Counted from the stretch's first letter, positions 16,796 to 29,071 are shown. The stretch is 48,701 nt of DNA from Chlamydiia bacterium (GCA_022601435.1 JAJACQ010000027.1:1-48701), one strand, 5' to 3'. Notes: generated by a model not told the origin, from the letters alone. Program-made: numbers and translations.

Positions 16796-17239
16796 ATGGC
16801 AAAGAAGAAAATAGTTAAAGAAATAAAGTTACAAATCCCAGCTGGTAAGGCAAGTCCTGCACCTCCAATTGGTCCTGCGCTTGGTGCAGCAGGTGTAAAT
16901 ATTATGGGCTTTTGTAAAGAGTTTAATGCAAAAACACAAGGTGGATCAGATATTCTACCAGTTGTGATTTCTGTATACGTTGACAAAAGTTTTTCTTTCA
17001 TCACTAAGCAGCCGCCGATGTCTTCATTGATTAAGGCTCAAGCTAAGGTGAAAAAAGGTTCTTCTGTTCCTAATAGGGACAAGGTAGGAAAGCTAACTAA
17101 AGACGATATTAAAAAGATTGTAGAGAGAAAAGCTCCAGATCTTCGTCTTAAGTATGACATTAATACTGAAGAAGGCCTTGCAGCAGCATCTAACATTGTA
17201 GCGGGAACGGCTCGCTCAATGGGTATAGAAGTTGAATAA
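16796..17239 (+). CDS. rplK: 50S ribosomal protein L11
   Basis: L11 binds 23S rRNA at the GTPase-associated centre, where elongation factors act. The 147-residue protein has the N-terminal methylated-domain signature [17 protein letters not shown] (residues 14-30) and a C-terminal RNA-binding domain with the proline-free [13 protein letters not shown] end. GGCAGGA precedes its ATG. rplA follows after 23 bases. Confidence 0.97.
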   Translation: MAKKKIVKEIKLQIPAGKASPAPPIGPALGAAGVNIMGFCKEFNAKTQGGSDILPVVISVYVDKSFSFITKQPPMSSLIKAQAKVKKGSSVPNRDKVGKLTKDDIKKIVERKAPDLRLKYDINTEEGLAAASNIVAGTARSMGIEVE

Positions 17240-17262
17240 AAATATAAAATGGTAAATTAACA

Positions 17263-17952
17263 ATGGCACAAAGTAAAAGATTTAAAGATGCGATTAAGGA
17301 TCTTGATTTAGCAAAGGTTTACTCCATTAAAGACGCAATTGCGGTTTTAAAGAAGTTTTCCCCAGTTAAGTTTGATGAGACTTTTGAAGTGGCCTTAAAC
17401 ATGGGTGTTGATCCTAGAAAAGCAGATCAGCAAGTAAGAGGCAGCGTACTTCTTCCTCATGGCACAGGTAAGGATGTAAAGGTTCTTGTTTTTGCAAAAG
17501 GTGACAAAGCAAAAGAAGCAGAAGCAGCAGGAGCTGATTTTGTAGGTTCTGAAGACTTAGCAGATAAGATTAAAGAAGGTTGGACTGGATTTGATCAAGT
17601 CATAGCAACTCCTGATATGATGAGAGTTGTAGGACGTTTAGGTAAAGTTTTAGGACCACGTGGATTGATGCCTGCTCCAAAGGCAGGAACAGTTACAACT
17701 GATGTAGAAAGAACTGTGAAAGAAGTAAAAGCAGGACGTGTAGAGTTTAAGGTGGACAAAAGTTCAAACATTCACTCTATCTTTGGAAAGCTTTCATTCT
17801 CAGAGCAGAATTTGGAAGAAAACTATAAAGCACTTCTTGATTCAATCATGAAAAGTAAGCCTGCCGCGATGAAGGGCGCTTACATTAAGTCTATTAGTAT
17901 ATCAACTACTATGGGCCCTGGTTTGAAATTAGAATCTAACATGATGAACTAG
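17263..17952 (+). CDS. rplA: 50S ribosomal protein L1
   Basis: L1 forms the mobile stalk that helps release deacylated tRNA, and in many bacteria it represses its own operon. The 229-residue protein shows the signatures [36 protein letters not shown] (about residues 129-144) and [12 protein letters not shown]. The length is normal. It sits between rplK and rplJ in the standard order. I could not identify an L1-binding mRNA site with confidence. Confidence 0.97.
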   Translation: MAQSKRFKDAIKDLDLAKVYSIKDAIAVLKKFSPVKFDETFEVALNMGVDPRKADQQVRGSVLLPHGTGKDVKVLVFAKGDKAKEAEAAGADFVGSEDLADKIKEGWTGFDQVIATPDMMRVVGRLGKVLGPRGLMPAPKAGTVTTDVERTVKEVKAGRVEFKVDKSSNIHSIFGKLSFSEQNLEENYKALLDSIMKSKPAAMKGAYIKSISISTTMGPGLKLESNMMN

Positions 17953-17962
17953 GAGATAGACA

Positions 17963-18475
17963 ATGTCAGCTGAAAAACAAGCACTTCTTGATGAAGTAAA
18001 AGAAAAGATTGATCTAGAAGAAGGTTTTATTATTGCGTCATACGACAAGCTTAATGCAAATGTTGTTGCCGGAGTAAGAGAAGCTCTAGTTAAAGCAGGC
18101 GGAGATATGTTTATTGTGAAGAAAAGAATCTTTGCAAAAGCAGCGTCTGAGAAAAAAGTTGAGTATTCATTAGAAGAGTTAGAAGGTCATGTGTTTTTAG
18201 CAATGGCTAAAGGAAATTTCCCTGCGGTTGCAAAGGAAGTTTTTAAGGTAGCTAAAGATACAAAGGCTGTAAAGATTCTTGGAGGATACTTCGAAGATAA
18301 AAAATGTCAAGCTTCAGAAGTGGAGCAGATATCCAAACTGCCATCACTTGATGAGATGAGAGCACAGATTATTGGTCTATTAGAGGCTCCTATGAGTCAA
18401 ACTCTAGCGACAATCGATGCCTTATTATCAAGTGTATTGCACTGTATGGAAAACAAAATTTCAAAAGAAACATAA
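17963..18475 (+). CDS. rplJ: 50S ribosomal protein L10
   Basis: L10 anchors the L7/L12 dimers to the ribosomal stalk. The 170-residue protein has the usual N-terminal rRNA-binding domain ([41 protein letters not shown] type pattern) and the C-terminal helix that binds L12 ([24 protein letters not shown]). AGGAGATAG precedes the ATG. It overlaps nothing and is followed by rplL after 17 bases. Confidence 0.95.
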   Translation: MSAEKQALLDEVKEKIDLEEGFIIASYDKLNANVVAGVREALVKAGGDMFIVKKRIFAKAASEKKVEYSLEELEGHVFLAMAKGNFPAVAKEVFKVAKDTKAVKILGGYFEDKKCQASEVEQISKLPSLDEMRAQIIGLLEAPMSQTLATIDALLSSVLHCMENKISKET

Positions 18476-18492
18476 AAAGAGAGGAACAAAAA

Positions 18493-18897
18493 GTGAGTGA
18501 AGCAACAGCAGATTCAAAACTCGTAGAAATAGTTGAAAAGTTAAGTGAGCTAAAAGTATTAGAGCTTTCTAACCTTAAAACTTTACTAGAAGACAAATGG
18601 GGCGTAAAAGCTCAAGCAGCAGTAGCGGCAGTAGCAGCAGCTCCAGCAGCAGGCGGCGATGCAGCAGCAGAAGAGTCAACAGAGTTTGACATCATTTTGA
18701 AAAGCATTGATGCATCTAAAAAGATTGCAGCGATTAAGGCAGTAAGAGAGATCACAGGACTTGGCTTAAAAGAAGCTAAAGAATTGGTTGAAGGTGCTCC
18801 AAAAACACTAAAAGAAAGTGCATCTAAAGCAGAAGCTGACGACGCTAAGAAAAAGCTAGAAGAAGCAGGTTCAGTTGCAGAAATTAAAGGAAAATAA
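18493..18897 (+). CDS. rplL: 50S ribosomal protein L7/L12
   Basis: L7/L12 forms the flexible stalk that recruits translation factors. The 134-residue protein has the N-terminal dimerisation helices, an alanine-rich hinge ([20 protein letters not shown], residues 39-58) and the globular C-terminal domain with [20 protein letters not shown]. The start is a GTG at 18493, with GAGAGGAAC upstream; no better ATG exists. A hairpin follows in the gap before rpoB. Confidence 0.97.
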   Translation: MSEATADSKLVEIVEKLSELKVLELSNLKTLLEDKWGVKAQAAVAAVAAAPAAGGDAAAEESTEFDIILKSIDASKKIAAIKAVREITGLGLKEAKELVEGAPKTLKESASKAEADDAKKKLEEAGSVAEIKGK

Positions 18898-18924
18898 TTT
18901 CCTTTTTATAATGATTACGGAGTG

Positions 18925-18952
18925 TGAGCCCTTTTATTTATAGAAGGACTCA
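18925..18952 (+). promoter_or_regulatory. Hairpin between rplL and rpoB (possible attenuator)
   Basis: TGAGCCCTT (18925-18933) pairs with AAGGACTCA (18944-18952) with a single mismatch and a 10-base loop. It has no T tract, so it is not a full terminator. Its place between rplL and rpoB matches the attenuator or RNase III site known in other bacteria, where RNA polymerase subunits are made at lower level than L7/L12. Confidence 0.4.
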
Positions 18953-19006
18953 TGTTCTGTATAAGAGCCAAATTAAATCTCATTTGAAGAAATTGAAGGG
19001 GGCATT

Positions 19007-22000
19007 ATGCCAAAGAAGTCACCTAACAGGGTGGGTTTTCATAAGACAGAGGAGATCATCGATCTTCCTAATTTGATTGAAATTCAGATTAAGTCATATA
19101 GAGACTTTTTACAATCCGAAAAGCAACTTAGCGAAAGAATAGAAGAGGGGCTAGAGGAAGTTTTTACAGAGAATTTTCCAATAAAAAGTTTTGACGACAA
19201 GATTGTTCTTGAGTATTTGAATTATACCTTAAGTGTGCCAAAGTATGGTCCTCAAGAGTGTATCAGAAGAGGAATTAGTTATAATTCTGTTTTAAAAGCA
19301 AATTTTAGACTCACAGATGAGACTGGAATCAAGGAAGAAGAAGTCTATTTAGGAACGATTCCGTTGATGACAGAAAGAGGGACTTTCATCATCAATGGAG
19401 CAGAGCGCGTAATTGTATCTCAGCTTCATAGATCTCCAGGAATTTGTTATGAGTCATCTATGCATCCTAAGGGAATAAAGTTATATTCATTTAGGGTCAT
19501 TCCATACAGAGGAAGCTGGCTTGAAGCTTCTTTTGATATCAATGATTTGATCTATATCTATGTAGACAAGAAGAAAAGAAGAAGAAAAGTTTTAGCGACA
19601 TCGTTTATTAGAACATTAGGTTATTCTACAAATGCAGATATTATTGAAGAATTTTTCTCAACAAGAAGAATTAGAATCAAGTCAGATGCTGATTTTTCAA
19701 AAGTAGTTGGTAAGATTTTAGCAGAAGATATTTTAGATGAGGATTCAGGAATCATTTATGGTAAAGCTGCTGAGAAGTTAACAACGGCGATGCTTAAGCG
19801 TATTTTAGATGCAAACATAAGTTTTGTAAGAATTGCTGAAGATGCAGATGAGACATCTCCAATCATTAAAATGATCATGAAAGATCCAACAGATTCTTAT
19901 GAGTCTGCTTTGAAAGATTTCTACAGAAAGATAAGACCGGGTGAACCTGCAACTCTTTCAAATGCACGTTCATTGATCATGAGATTGTTCTTCGATGCCA
20001 AGCGTTATAACTTAGGTAAAGTTGGTCGTTACAAAATGAACATGAAGTTAAAGCATGAAGTAACAGATGAAGCTTTGGCTGATGTAACATTAAGAAAAGA
20101 AGACATTGTTTCTGCGATTAAGTATCTCATTGATTTAAGAGATGAGAAAAATGATGCACATGTTGATGACATCGACCACTTATCAAACAGACGAGTAAGA
20201 TCAGTAGGTGAGCTTGTTCAGAATCAGTGTAGAATTGGTTTTGTAAGAATGGAGAAGATCATTCGAGAAAGAATGAACTTATTTGATTTTGGATCAGATA
20301 CATTAACGCCAGGAAAGATTATTTCTGCAAAAGGATTTCAATCTGTGATGAAAGATTTCTTTGGGCGAAGTCAGCTTTCTCAGTTTATGGATCAGGTAAA
20401 CCCTCTAGCCGAACTTACTCATAAAAGAAGATTATCAGCTCTAGGTCCAGGTGGATTAAACAGAGAAAGAGCAGGTTTTGAAGTTCGTGATGTTCATACT
20501 TCGCACTATGGAAGAATTTGTCCGATTGAGACTCCAGAGGGACCAAACATTGGATTGATCACGTCTTTATCTTCTTATGCAAAGATTAATGAATTTGGTT
20601 TCATTGAGACTCCATACAGGATTGTAAGAGATAATGTTGTGACTGATGAAATTGAGTACATGACTGCTGATCAAGAAGAAAATTGCGTAATTGCTCAGGC
20701 ATCTGCAGATCTTGATGAGTTTAAGATGTTCAATGAAGATGTTTGTTGGGCCAGATACAAAGGTGATTCATTACGAATTAGTACATCAAAAGTAACGCAC
20801 ATGGATGTATCTCCTAAGCAGTTGGTTTCTATTGTAACAGCAATGATTCCATTCTTAGAGCATGATGATGCAAACCGTGCATTGATGGGTTCTAATATGC
20901 AACGCCAAGCGGTACCTCTTCTTAAACCTTCTGCGCCGATTGTAGGAACAGGGATTGAGAAGCGTGCAGCAAAAGACTCAGGTGCGGTAATGATCGCTCT
21001 AGAGGATGGAGTTGTAGAGTATGTTGATGGCTTTAAAGTAATCATTTCTGCAAAGACAAATGTACTAGAAAAGAAAGTCTACGAACTTAAGAAGTTCATG
21101 AGAAGTAATAATGGAACTTGCATTAACCAAACACCGCTTGTTGAAGTAGGTGATGAAGTAAAAGCAGGGGATGTGATAGCTGATGGTCCTTCAACTGATA
21201 AAGGTGAAGTGGCTCTTGGAAAGAACGTATTAGTTGCCTTTATGCCTTGGTGTGGATACAACTATGAGGATGCGATTATCATATCTGAGAAGTTGAAAAA
21301 AGAAGATACATATACTTCTATCTATGTTCAAGAGTTTGAAGTCACAGCTCGTGAGACAAAAATCGGTAAGGAAGACATCACTCGAGATATTCCAAATGTT
21401 TCAGAAGAAGCATTAAGCGATTTAAATGAAGATGGTATCATCAGAATTGGAGCAGAAGTCAAGCCAGGTGACATCTTGGTTGGTAAGGTGACTCCAAAGT
21501 CTGAGACAGAGCTATCTCCTGAAGAAAGATTATTGCGTGCCATTTTTGGTGAAAAAGCTGCAGACGTTAAGGATGCCTCTTTAGTTGCTCCTCCGGGAAC
21601 AGAAGGTGTGGTCATGGATGTGAAGATTTTCTCTAAGAGAGATCGTCTATCTAAGACAGATGATGAGCTTGTAGAAGAAAAATCAAGAGCGCAAGATCTA
21701 AAGAAAGAATGTAGAGAAAAAGAACTTGAGATTTTACTTGAGTTGCATGAAAAGCTAGGAGCTTTATTACTTGATGAACCTGTTGAAGGTGCAATTTTGC
21801 ATAAGAAGACTGGTGATTTAGTTGTAAGAGAAGGCGATATGCTAACGCAAGAGCAGCTTGAGTCTTTTGAAAGTGAAAATTTAAATGACTATATTTTCCC
21901 TAAAACTGATCGTTTCGAGATGATGAAAACTTTTATCAGAGAGCATCATATCGCTGTTGAAAAACTTCGTATGGGGTATTCAACAGAAGTTGAATACATC

Positions 22001-22768
22001 AAAAAAGGTGATGTAGATCTAGATGCTGGTGTGATACGTCAGGTAAAAGTATACATTGCTACAAAGCGAAAGCTTCAAGTTGGTGATAAAATGGCAGGAC
22101 GTCACGGTAACAAAGGTGTTGTGTCAAATATAGTTCAAGAATGTGATATGCCGTATCTTGAATCAGGTGAAACAATTGAGATCATCTTAAATCCATTAGG
22201 GGTGCCGTCAAGGATGAACCTTGGACAGATGTTTGAGACTCACTTAGGATACGTAGCAAGAAAAGCAGGTATTTATGTAAAAAGTCCAGTTTTCCAAGGA
22301 TTCCCTGAAAAAGAAATTTGGAAGATGATGGAAGATCAAGGACTAAGAAGCGATGGTAAGATGTATCTTTATGATGGTCGTACCGGAGAGCGTTTTGATA
22401 ATCCAGTTGTTGTTGGATACATTTATATGTTAAAGCTTTCTCACCTTGTAGCTGATAAGATTCACGCTCGAGCAATTGGACCTTATTCATTAGTGACTCA
22501 ACAGCCTCTTGGCGGTAAAGCTAAGATGGGTGGACAGAGATTTGGTGAGATGGAGGTGTGGGCGCTTCAAGCTTATGGTGCGTCGAACTTATTGCAAGAG
22601 ATGTTAACTGTGAAATCAGATGACGTTGCAGGAAGAACACGTATATATGAATCCATCGTTAAAGGAGACAATGTCTTAAGAGCAGGTGTGCCTGAGTCGT
22701 TCAACGTTCTTGTTAAAGAGATACAAGGACTAGGTTTAGACGTACATGCAAACGCTGGAAATAATTAA
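19007..22768 (+). CDS. rpoB: RNA polymerase beta subunit
   Basis: The beta subunit forms half of the RNA polymerase active-site cleft. The 1253-residue protein is full length. The rifampicin-binding region is intact at about residues 465-520: [20 protein letters not shown], then [20 protein letters not shown], with the Asp, His, Arg and Ser positions at which resistance mutations arise still in their usual form. Later landmarks are the [15 protein letters not shown] catalytic lysine region and the C-terminal [25 protein letters not shown] precedes the ATG. rpoC follows 39 bases later. Confidence 0.98.
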   Translation: MPKKSPNRVGFHKTEEIIDLPNLIEIQIKSYRDFLQSEKQLSERIEEGLEEVFTENFPIKSFDDKIVLEYLNYTLSVPKYGPQECIRRGISYNSVLKANFRLTDETGIKEEEVYLGTIPLMTERGTFIINGAERVIVSQLHRSPGICYESSMHPKGIKLYSFRVIPYRGSWLEASFDINDLIYIYVDKKKRRRKVLATSFIRTLGYSTNADIIEEFFSTRRIRIKSDADFSKVVGKILAEDILDEDSGIIYGKAAEKLTTAMLKRILDANISFVRIAEDADETSPIIKMIMKDPTDSYESALKDFYRKIRPGEPATLSNARSLIMRLFFDAKRYNLGKVGRYKMNMKLKHEVTDEALADVTLRKEDIVSAIKYLIDLRDEKNDAHVDDIDHLSNRRVRSVGELVQNQCRIGFVRMEKIIRERMNLFDFGSDTLTPGKIISAKGFQSVMKDFFGRSQLSQFMDQVNPLAELTHKRRLSALGPGGLNRERAGFEVRDVHTSHYGRICPIETPEGPNIGLITSLSSYAKINEFGFIETPYRIVRDNVVTDEIEYMTADQEENCVIAQASADLDEFKMFNEDVCWARYKGDSLRISTSKVTHMDVSPKQLVSIVTAMIPFLEHDDANRALMGSNMQRQAVPLLKPSAPIVGTGIEKRAAKDSGAVMIALEDGVVEYVDGFKVIISAKTNVLEKKVYELKKFMRSNNGTCINQTPLVEVGDEVKAGDVIADGPSTDKGEVALGKNVLVAFMPWCGYNYEDAIIISEKLKKEDTYTSIYVQEFEVTARETKIGKEDITRDIPNVSEEALSDLNEDGIIRIGAEVKPGDILVGKVTPKSETELSPEERLLRAIFGEKAADVKDASLVAPPGTEGVVMDVKIFSKRDRLSKTDDELVEEKSRAQDLKKECREKELEILLELHEKLGALLLDEPVEGAILHKKTGDLVVREGDMLTQEQLESFESENLNDYIFPKTDRFEMMKTFIREHHIAVEKLRMGYSTEVEYIKKGDVDLDAGVIRQVKVYIATKRKLQVGDKMAGRHGNKGVVSNIVQECDMPYLESGETIEIILNPLGVPSRMNLGQMFETHLGYVARKAGIYVKSPVFQGFPEKEIWKMMEDQGLRSDGKMYLYDGRTGERFDNPVVVGYIYMLKLSHLVADKIHARAIGPYSLVTQQPLGGKAKMGGQRFGEMEVWALQAYGASNLLQEMLTVKSDDVAGRTRIYESIVKGDNVLRAGVPESFNVLVKEIQGLGLDVHANAGNN

Positions 22769-22807
22769 CAATTAGATTAAAAAATTTTACCTCTTTTGGA
22801 GAGTTTG

Positions 22808-25800
22808 ATGAATAAAGAAGAACAATTTGATGGCGAAGAAAATTATTTCAAGGATATTGAAATTAAGATCGCGTCTTCTGATGTAATCCGTGAAAAATGG
22901 TCTCGTGGAGAGATTAAAAAGCCGGAGACCATCAACTACCGTACCTTTAAACCAGAAAAGGGTGGTCTTTTCTGTGAGAAGATTTTTGGTCCAATGAAAG
23001 ATTGGGAATGTAGTTGTGGAAAATACAAAAAAATTAAGCACAAAGGTATTATTTGTGATCGTTGTGGAGTTGAGGTTACTCTATCAAAGGTTCGTCGTGA
23101 GAGAATGGCGCATATTGATTTAGCGGTGCCAATTGTACATATTTGGTTCTTTAAAACGCAGCCGTCAAGGATTGGTAACTTCCTTGGAATGACAGCTGGA
23201 GATTTAGAGAGGGTTATCTATTATGAAGAGTATGTAGTTGTAGATCCAGGTAGAACAACCTTAGAAAAAAAGCAACTACTCAATGATGCAGAATTTAGAG
23301 AAGCTCAAGAGAAGTGGGGTAAAGATGCTTTTGTTGCTTTAATGGGTGGCGAAGCGATTATGGCGCTTTTAAAAGTTGAAGATTTTACAGCTACAGTTAT
23401 TGAGTTAAAAGATAAGCTAAGAAAAACAAAATCTTTGCAAGCAAGAATGAAGATTGCAAAGAGATTGAAGATCGTTGAAGGTTTTTCTAATTCAACAAAT
23501 GATGCGGATTGGATGGTAATGAATGCTTTGCCTGTGATTCCACCAGATCTTCGTCCTTTAGTACCTCTTGATGGTGGTCGTTTTGCAACATCTGATTTAA
23601 ACGATTTATATCGCCGAGTAATTAACAGAAATAACAGACTTAAATCAATTCTTAGATTGAAGACACCAGATGTTATCATTAGAAATGAAAAAAGAATGTT
23701 ACAGGAATCTGTTGATGCTTTGTTTGACAATGGTCGTCATGGACATCCTGTTATGGGTTCTGGAAATAGACCTCTTAAATCATTATCAGAGATGTTAAAA
23801 GGTAAGCAAGGTCGCTTCCGTCAAAATCTACTAGGAAAAAGGGTTGATTACTCAGGACGTAGTGTGATTGTTGTTGGGCCTGAATTGAAGTTTAATCAGT
23901 GTGGTCTTCCTAAAAAGATGGCTTTAGATTTATTTGAGCCATTCATTGTAAAAAAGTTGAAAGATTATGGTTATGTATACACAATTCGTTCAGCAAAGAA
24001 GATGATTGCAAGAGAAGATGAAAGGGTATGGGATGTATTAGAGGAAGTTATTCAAGGACATCCAATTCTCCTTAACCGTGCTCCTACTTTGCACAGATTA
24101 GGCCTTCAGGCTTTTGAGCCTGTCTTAATTGAAGGAAAGGCAATCCGCGTTCACCCTCTTGTTTGTGCAGCGTTTAATGCTGACTTTGATGGTGACCAAA
24201 TGGCTGTTCACGTTCCTTTATCTGTAGAAGCTCAGATTGAGGCAAAAACATTGATGATGGCTCCAGATAATATTTTCTTACCATCATCAGGAAAACCTGT
24301 TGCAATTCCTTCAAAAGATATGATCTTAGGTCTTTATTATATTATGCATGATCCTGTGTATAATAATGAGGATCATGGAAAGAAGAATCCAGTTTTTGGT
24401 TCTACAGACGAAGTCTTAATGGCTCTTTATTCTGCAGGTAGTCATAACTGGACTAATCTAGAAGATGGTCTTCGTAAGGATAACTTAGGAAGAGGAATCC
24501 ACATTCACCAAAAAATTCAAGTAAGAATTGGAAGTGATATTATTGAAACAACTCCTGGAAGGGTTTTGTTTAATCGTTTAGTTCCTGAAGAGCTTGGGTT
24601 CCAAAACTACTCACTTCCTTCTAAGAAGTTAGGTGGATTGATTCTAACAATCTATAAGACTGTAGGTCTTGAAAGAACTGTTCTGTTCTTGGATGAAATT
24701 AAGAATCTAGGGTTTCTTCATGCTACAAAATCTGGACTTTCAATGGGGGTTACAGATATTAAAGTGCCTGCTGCTAAGAAAAAGATTGTTGAGGATGCAA
24801 ATGAAAAGATTGAGCAAATTCAAAAGCAATACGAAGACGGTATCATCACAGAGAAAGAAAGAAAGGCTAAATGTGAGTCGATCTGGAATCAGGTTTCTGC
24901 GGTGTTAACTGACGTATTGTTTGAGACAATTAAGAATCCAGAGATTAAATCTGATTTGAATCCGATTTTTATGATGATTGATTCAGGAGCTCGTGGTAAT
25001 AAAGCTCAGCTAAGACAGCTTGGTGCTTTACGTGGATTGATGGCGAAACCAAATGGTGAAACTATTGAAAATCCTATTCTTTCTAACTTTAAAGATGGTT
25101 TGAAGGTTCTTGAATTCTTTATCTCATCTCACGGTGCTCGTAAAGGTCTTTCTGATACAGCGCTTAAAACTGCTGACTCAGGTTATTTGACTCGTCGTTT
25201 AGTAGACGTTGCGCAAGATGTATTAGTTAATGAACTTGACTGTGGTACTATAAGTGGTATTGAAGTTGCAGCTATTAAGCAGGGTGGAGAAGAGCTTCTT
25301 CCTATTAAAGAAAGAATTTTCGGACGTTCTGTTTGTGATGATGTGTATATGCCGGGTGATAAAACAAAGCTTCTTGCTAAAGCAGGCGATATTTTAACTA
25401 TTAAACAGGCAGAAGCAATTGAAGATGCCGGTATCGAAAGTTTAAAGATTCGTTCAACGCTTACTTGTGAGACAAATCGCGGTGTATGTTCTAAGTGTTA
25501 TGGTATTAATCTAGCAAATGGTAGAAATGTAGCAAAAGGTGAAGCCGTAGGTGTGATTGCAGCGCAATCCATTGGTGAGCCTGGTACACAGTTGACGATG
25601 AGAACGTTCCACTTAGGGGGTATCGCAGGCGGCGGAGAGAATCCAGAGATTGCATCTTCTGAAGATGGTCTTTTGATTTATCAAGGTGTGCGTACTGTTA
25701 AAAATAAGGATGGGGTAAACCTTGTTCTTAATAAAAATGGTAAGCTTCATGTTGTACGTGATGAAGGAAGAACTTTAGATGAGTACAAGAATTTAGTAAG

Positions 25801-27007
25801 TAAAAAAACTATTGAGCCTTTATTAACGGTAGATCTCGAGCAAGGAACGCATATCTTTATGGCAGATGGCGCTGTTGTGAAGAAAGGTGATATCATTGCC
25901 TTGATTGAGCAGCATAACTATCCTATCATTTGTGAAAAAGGTGGATATGTTAAGTTTGATGACTTAGTTGAAGGAATTTCAACACAAAAGTCTGTTAATA
26001 AGCAAACAGGTCAGACAGAAACTGTTGTAAAGCAGCATAGAGGAGAGCTTCATCCGCAGATTATGATCTATTCAGATCAAGATTATGCTGAGTTAATCGG
26101 AACCTATGCCATTCCTTCAGGAGCATTTTTATCATGTGATGAAGGTGATCTTGTGGAAGCTGGAACGCAGCTTGCGCGTCTTCCAAAAGGAGCAGCAAGA
26201 TCTAAAGATATTACCGGTGGTCTTCCAAGGGTAGCAGAGCTTGTAGAAGCTAGAAAACCTAAGAATGCAGCAGAGATCGCAAAGATCGATGGTGTAATCG
26301 AGATGAAAGGTGTTCAGAAGAGTAAGCGTATCGTTATTGTTCGTGATGAGACTACAGGGATGGAAGAAGAACATCTTATTCCATTGGCAAAGCATCTTAT
26401 CGTTCAAGAAGGTGATATGGTTGAAAAAGGTCAGCAGATCACAGATGGTGTCTTGCAACCTCATGAGATTCTAGAAATTTGTGGTATCCGTGAACTTCAA
26501 AAGTATTTTGTAAATCAAGTGCAAGAAGTTTATAGACTCCAGGGTGTAGATGTTGATGATAAGCATATTGAGATTATCGTTAGACAGATGCTTCAGAAAG
26601 TAAGGATTACCGATCCAGGTGATACAACTTTCCTATATGGTGAGGATATCGATAAGAAATCTTTCCACAAGCAGAATAAGAAAGTGATTCATGATGGTGG
26701 GCGTCCTGCACAAGCAGCGCCAGTATTGCTTGGTATTACCAAAGCATCACTTGGAACAGAGTCTTACTTCTCAGCTGCGTCTTTCCAAGAGACAACACGT
26801 ATCTTGACAGATGCTGCATGTGAGGCAAAGGTTGATTATCTACTCGATTTTAAATCTAACATCATCACCGGACAGAAAATCCCATCAGGAACAGGACATA
26901 TTTCCTACGCGAAACGTCTTGAGAAAGATAGGGTTGATCATGGTGCCAATGAAGAGTTTATCGAGTTCGATTTCGAGACCGAGGGCCGCGAGCTTGCTCG
27001 CACATAG
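22808..27007 (+). CDS. rpoC: RNA polymerase beta' subunit
   Basis: The beta' subunit carries the catalytic magnesium site. The 1399-residue protein has the N-terminal zinc finger ([20 protein letters not shown], about residues 59-78), the absolutely conserved [12 protein letters not shown], and the second zinc site ([13 protein letters not shown]), then [20 protein letters not shown] in the bridge/trigger region. I chose ATG 22808, with GGAGAG 4 bases upstream, over a TTG at 22796. The stop is followed after 1 base by a 41-bp palindromic repeat. Confidence 0.98.
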   Translation: MNKEEQFDGEENYFKDIEIKIASSDVIREKWSRGEIKKPETINYRTFKPEKGGLFCEKIFGPMKDWECSCGKYKKIKHKGIICDRCGVEVTLSKVRRERMAHIDLAVPIVHIWFFKTQPSRIGNFLGMTAGDLERVIYYEEYVVVDPGRTTLEKKQLLNDAEFREAQEKWGKDAFVALMGGEAIMALLKVEDFTATVIELKDKLRKTKSLQARMKIAKRLKIVEGFSNSTNDADWMVMNALPVIPPDLRPLVPLDGGRFATSDLNDLYRRVINRNNRLKSILRLKTPDVIIRNEKRMLQESVDALFDNGRHGHPVMGSGNRPLKSLSEMLKGKQGRFRQNLLGKRVDYSGRSVIVVGPELKFNQCGLPKKMALDLFEPFIVKKLKDYGYVYTIRSAKKMIAREDERVWDVLEEVIQGHPILLNRAPTLHRLGLQAFEPVLIEGKAIRVHPLVCAAFNADFDGDQMAVHVPLSVEAQIEAKTLMMAPDNIFLPSSGKPVAIPSKDMILGLYYIMHDPVYNNEDHGKKNPVFGSTDEVLMALYSAGSHNWTNLEDGLRKDNLGRGIHIHQKIQVRIGSDIIETTPGRVLFNRLVPEELGFQNYSLPSKKLGGLILTIYKTVGLERTVLFLDEIKNLGFLHATKSGLSMGVTDIKVPAAKKKIVEDANEKIEQIQKQYEDGIITEKERKAKCESIWNQVSAVLTDVLFETIKNPEIKSDLNPIFMMIDSGARGNKAQLRQLGALRGLMAKPNGETIENPILSNFKDGLKVLEFFISSHGARKGLSDTALKTADSGYLTRRLVDVAQDVLVNELDCGTISGIEVAAIKQGGEELLPIKERIFGRSVCDDVYMPGDKTKLLAKAGDILTIKQAEAIEDAGIESLKIRSTLTCETNRGVCSKCYGINLANGRNVAKGEAVGVIAAQSIGEPGTQLTMRTFHLGGIAGGGENPEIASSEDGLLIYQGVRTVKNKDGVNLVLNKNGKLHVVRDEGRTLDEYKNLVSKKTIEPLLTVDLEQGTHIFMADGAVVKKGDIIALIEQHNYPIICEKGGYVKFDDLVEGISTQKSVNKQTGQTETVVKQHRGELHPQIMIYSDQDYAELIGTYAIPSGAFLSCDEGDLVEAGTQLARLPKGAARSKDITGGLPRVAELVEARKPKNAAEIAKIDGVIEMKGVQKSKRIVIVRDETTGMEEEHLIPLAKHLIVQEGDMVEKGQQITDGVLQPHEILEICGIRELQKYFVNQVQEVYRLQGVDVDDKHIEIIVRQMLQKVRITDPGDTTFLYGEDIDKKSFHKQNKKVIHDGGRPAQAAPVLLGITKASLGTESYFSAASFQETTRILTDAACEAKVDYLLDFKSNIITGQKIPSGTGHISYAKRLEKDRVDHGANEEFIEFDFETEGRELART

Positions 27008-27008
27008 T

Positions 27009-27049
27009 GCCTCTGGCGGCCAAAGGGGCAATGCCCCTTTGGACTCCCA
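27009..27049 (+). repeat. Palindromic intergenic repeat, copy 1
   Basis: A 41-base element one base after the rpoC stop. It contains the hairpin AAAGGGGC-AAT-GCCCCTTT and shares 37 of 41 positions with the reverse complement of the copy at 27552-27592. A T tract is absent, so it is a weak terminator at best but could protect the rpoC mRNA 3' end. Confidence 0.75.
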
Positions 27050-27189
27050 AATTTGCTTGTCTTTTTGGTGATTTGTCACATTTTAACTCTGCGAGTACAT
27101 TCGTACGCGATTTCGTTAAACCGTAAAAAATCACTTTCAAAAATACAAGCAAATTTTCAAGATGATTTTTTACCTAAAGGTAAAAAGTA

Positions 27190-27225
27190 AAAGAAGCTCT
27201 GCGAATTAATTCGCAGAGCTTCTTT
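27190..27225. terminator. 36-bp perfect palindrome, likely bidirectional terminator
   Basis: Bases 27190-27225 are a perfect palindrome with 18-base arms that meet at the centre AATTAATT; the arms carry GAAGCTCTGCG. A-rich and T-rich flanks lie on either side. Placed between the converging rpoC and tal transcripts, it is suited to stopping both. Confidence 0.7.
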
Positions 27226-27247
27226 ATTAGAGAGAATCAATATGAAT

Positions 27248-27515
27248 TCATTTTTCTGATGTTTCTTTGTAATTAAAAGCTCTTAAAACTTCTTGAGCTC
27301 TTTTTATAATTTGAGCCCATTCAGGGGAATCGATAAACCATTCTGGGATACAATTCTCATATGAGAATGTTCTAAATTCTTCGCGAAACTTTTTTAATAA
27401 TCGATATTGACTTTCTGTGATCCCATATGCTTTATATTCATCTAAAATTCCATCAACAATATCGTGGGCGTAGTTAACTCCTTTACTATACTTTGTTACT
27501 ATTATGAATATTCAT
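27248..27515 (-). pseudogene. Small gene with an apparent one-base frameshift (unknown product)
   Basis: On the minus strand an open frame with no start codon encodes KGVNYAHDIVDGILDEYKAY, ITESQYRLLKKFREEF, NCIPEWFIDSPEWAQIIKRA and LRAFNY before TGA (27248-27250). An ATG at 27515 in another frame reads MNIHNSNK and then reaches TAG; removing one base near 27490 would join the two into an 88-residue protein. The composition is protein-like, with amphipathic helices. I do not recognise it. It lies between the two inverted palindromic repeats and the 36-bp palindrome. A sequencing error or a true inactivation could both explain the shift. Confidence 0.5.
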
Positions 27516-27551
27516 GTTGTTATTTTTTTCATTTATGAAAAAAATCAATCA

Positions 27552-27592
27552 TGGGAGTCCAGAGGGGCGTTGCCCCTTTGGCCGCCGGAGGC
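27552..27592 (-). repeat. Palindromic intergenic repeat, copy 2 (inverted)
   Basis: An inverted copy of the 27009-27049 element, 10 bases after the tal stop as transcribed. It can form AGAGGGGC-GTT-GCCCCTTT and carries the GCCTCCGGCGGCC and GGACTCCCA ends. The two copies face each other around a 500-base gap, each at the 3' end of a convergent gene. Confidence 0.75.
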
Positions 27593-27602
27593 GAACTCTT
27601 GC

Positions 27603-28592
27603 TTACATAGCTTTTGAGTTGGAAGAGGGTGTGATAGAGAAGTTTTTCTGGAGGAAGTCTTCAAGGGTGCGCGTGTCCTTTGCAAAATTTCGGATTCCCT
27701 CATAGAGCTTTTCTGTGGCCATTGGATCTTCACTAATTGCCCATCGGAAGGCATTTTCATCGACATGCATTTTTTCACTACCTTTTGATGAAGCTTCAGA
27801 TTCGGAAAGCTTTTTTGTCACATCTCCTGATGCATTTGAAAGCTCCTCTAAAAGAGTTGGGGAGATGGTGAGAAGATCACAACCTGCAAGTTCTAGGATC
27901 TCATCGATATTTCTAAATGAGGCTCCCATAATCTCTGTTTTATACCCATGTTTTTTATAATAGTGATAGATTTCTGTTACGCTTTTCACTCCGTTATCTT
28001 CTGTTGCAGGAATAGAGTCTTTCCCTTCTGCCTTTTTCTGAAAATCCATAATACGACCCACAAATGGTGATATGAGCGTAGCTTTTGCTTCTGCTGCTGC
28101 TATTGCTTGCTGTTTATTAAACATAAGCGTCATATTACAATGTATTCCTTCTTTCTCAAGCTGTCTACATGCTTCGATCCCTTCCCATGTTGACGCTAGC
28201 TTTATCAAGATACGATCTTTTGAGATCCCTGCTTCTTCATACATAGCGATATATTGATGTGCCAGCTTTAAGCTTGCTTCGGTATCAAAAGAAAGTCTTG
28301 CGTCAACTTCTGTTGAGACTCTTCCAGGTACTACTTTTAAAATCTCTAGCCCGAAGTTCACAAAAATTCTGTGGACAACGAGGTTTAAGAATGGCTCATC
28401 ACTAGATCTAGCACTCGCCCATTCAATGGCCTCATCAATCAAGTGTTTATAACGCTCATCTTTAGCGGCTTTCAAAATCAGAGAGGGGTTTGTGGTCGCA
28501 TCTCTAGGCTTATATTGATTGATTGCTTCAAAATCTCCTGTATCTGCTACTACTATAGTGTGTTCTTTTAGACCTTCGAGCTTATTTTTCAT
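27603..28592 (-). CDS. tal: Transaldolase
   Basis: Transaldolase moves a dihydroxyacetone unit between sugar phosphates in the non-oxidative pentose phosphate pathway in the cytoplasm. The 329-residue protein is of the long TalB type: [13 protein letters not shown] near residue 31, [13 protein letters not shown] near 83-95, and the Schiff-base lysine in [12 protein letters not shown] (about residue 135), then [11 protein letters not shown] and ISPFVGRI. It lies directly beyond rpoC in the opposite orientation here, and in Chlamydia tal is likewise next to rpoC. AGGAAGG lies just upstream of the ATG. Confidence 0.97.
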   Translation of the reverse strand: MKNKLEGLKEHTIVVADTGDFEAINQYKPRDATTNPSLILKAAKDERYKHLIDEAIEWASARSSDEPFLNLVVHRIFVNFGLEILKVVPGRVSTEVDARLSFDTEASLKLAHQYIAMYEEAGISKDRILIKLASTWEGIEACRQLEKEGIHCNMTLMFNKQQAIAAAEAKATLISPFVGRIMDFQKKAEGKDSIPATEDNGVKSVTEIYHYYKKHGYKTEIMGASFRNIDEILELAGCDLLTISPTLLEELSNASGDVTKKLSESEASSKGSEKMHVDENAFRWAISEDPMATEKLYEGIRNFAKDTRTLEDFLQKNFSITPSSNSKAM

Positions 28593-28650
28593 ATCTACCT
28601 TCCTTTATATCTTATTATTGGTAAGAATGTTCAATTTATATCAAGGGTAT

Positions 28651-29016
28651 TTATACCCTTTGTCCTGTGATGTTTTTAACTATAATTAATCCAGCTGTAA
28701 ACATAGTAAGGTTAAAGACAAAGAGATATAGACCACTGTATTTTATTGTAGAATCATCTTGGCTTTTCTTCTGATTATCAAGGTCTATAAGGGCAGGAGG
28801 TGGCGTTGGAGCAATCTCTTCATCTAAAATTTCCTCTTTATCTGGATTCTGATTTCGATCTTTATCTTCAGAAGGAGTGTTTTCTAATGTATCTTCTTGT
28901 TGTTTAGTCTCTTGTCCAGGGGGAGTGATAATCATCTCATCTTCATTAGCAAAAAGTGTTGATACTAAAAAGCATACGATAAATAAAAATTTAGAAACTT
29001 TGCTAAAAAAATTCAT
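28651..29016 (-). CDS. Small exported protein with acidic proline-rich linker and C-terminal membrane helix
   Basis: Unrecognised. With the start at ATG 29016 the protein has 121 residues: a signal peptide (FFSKVSKFLFIVCFLVSTLFANE), a hydrophilic, strongly acidic middle part rich in E, D, Q and P, then a membrane helix (YLFVFNLTMFTAGLIIV) near the C-terminus. This suggests a type I membrane protein with an extracytoplasmic linker. An upstream in-frame ATG (29067) would add 17 residues and blur the signal peptide. It lies between tal and another hypothetical gene, in the same direction. Confidence 0.55.
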   Translation of the reverse strand: MNFFSKVSKFLFIVCFLVSTLFANEDEMIITPPGQETKQQEDTLENTPSEDKDRNQNPDKEEILDEEIAPTPPPALIDLDNQKKSQDDSTIKYSGLYLFVFNLTMFTAGLIIVKNITGQRV

Positions 29017-29071
29017 AGACTTGATTATAAGAATCAAGTCTATCTTTGACAAGAAAAAACTACTCAAACAA

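Noticed and set aside
27009..27049. The post-rpoC hairpin as a standard intrinsic terminator
   Set aside because: It has no T tract; the 36-bp palindrome at 27190-27225 is a better candidate.
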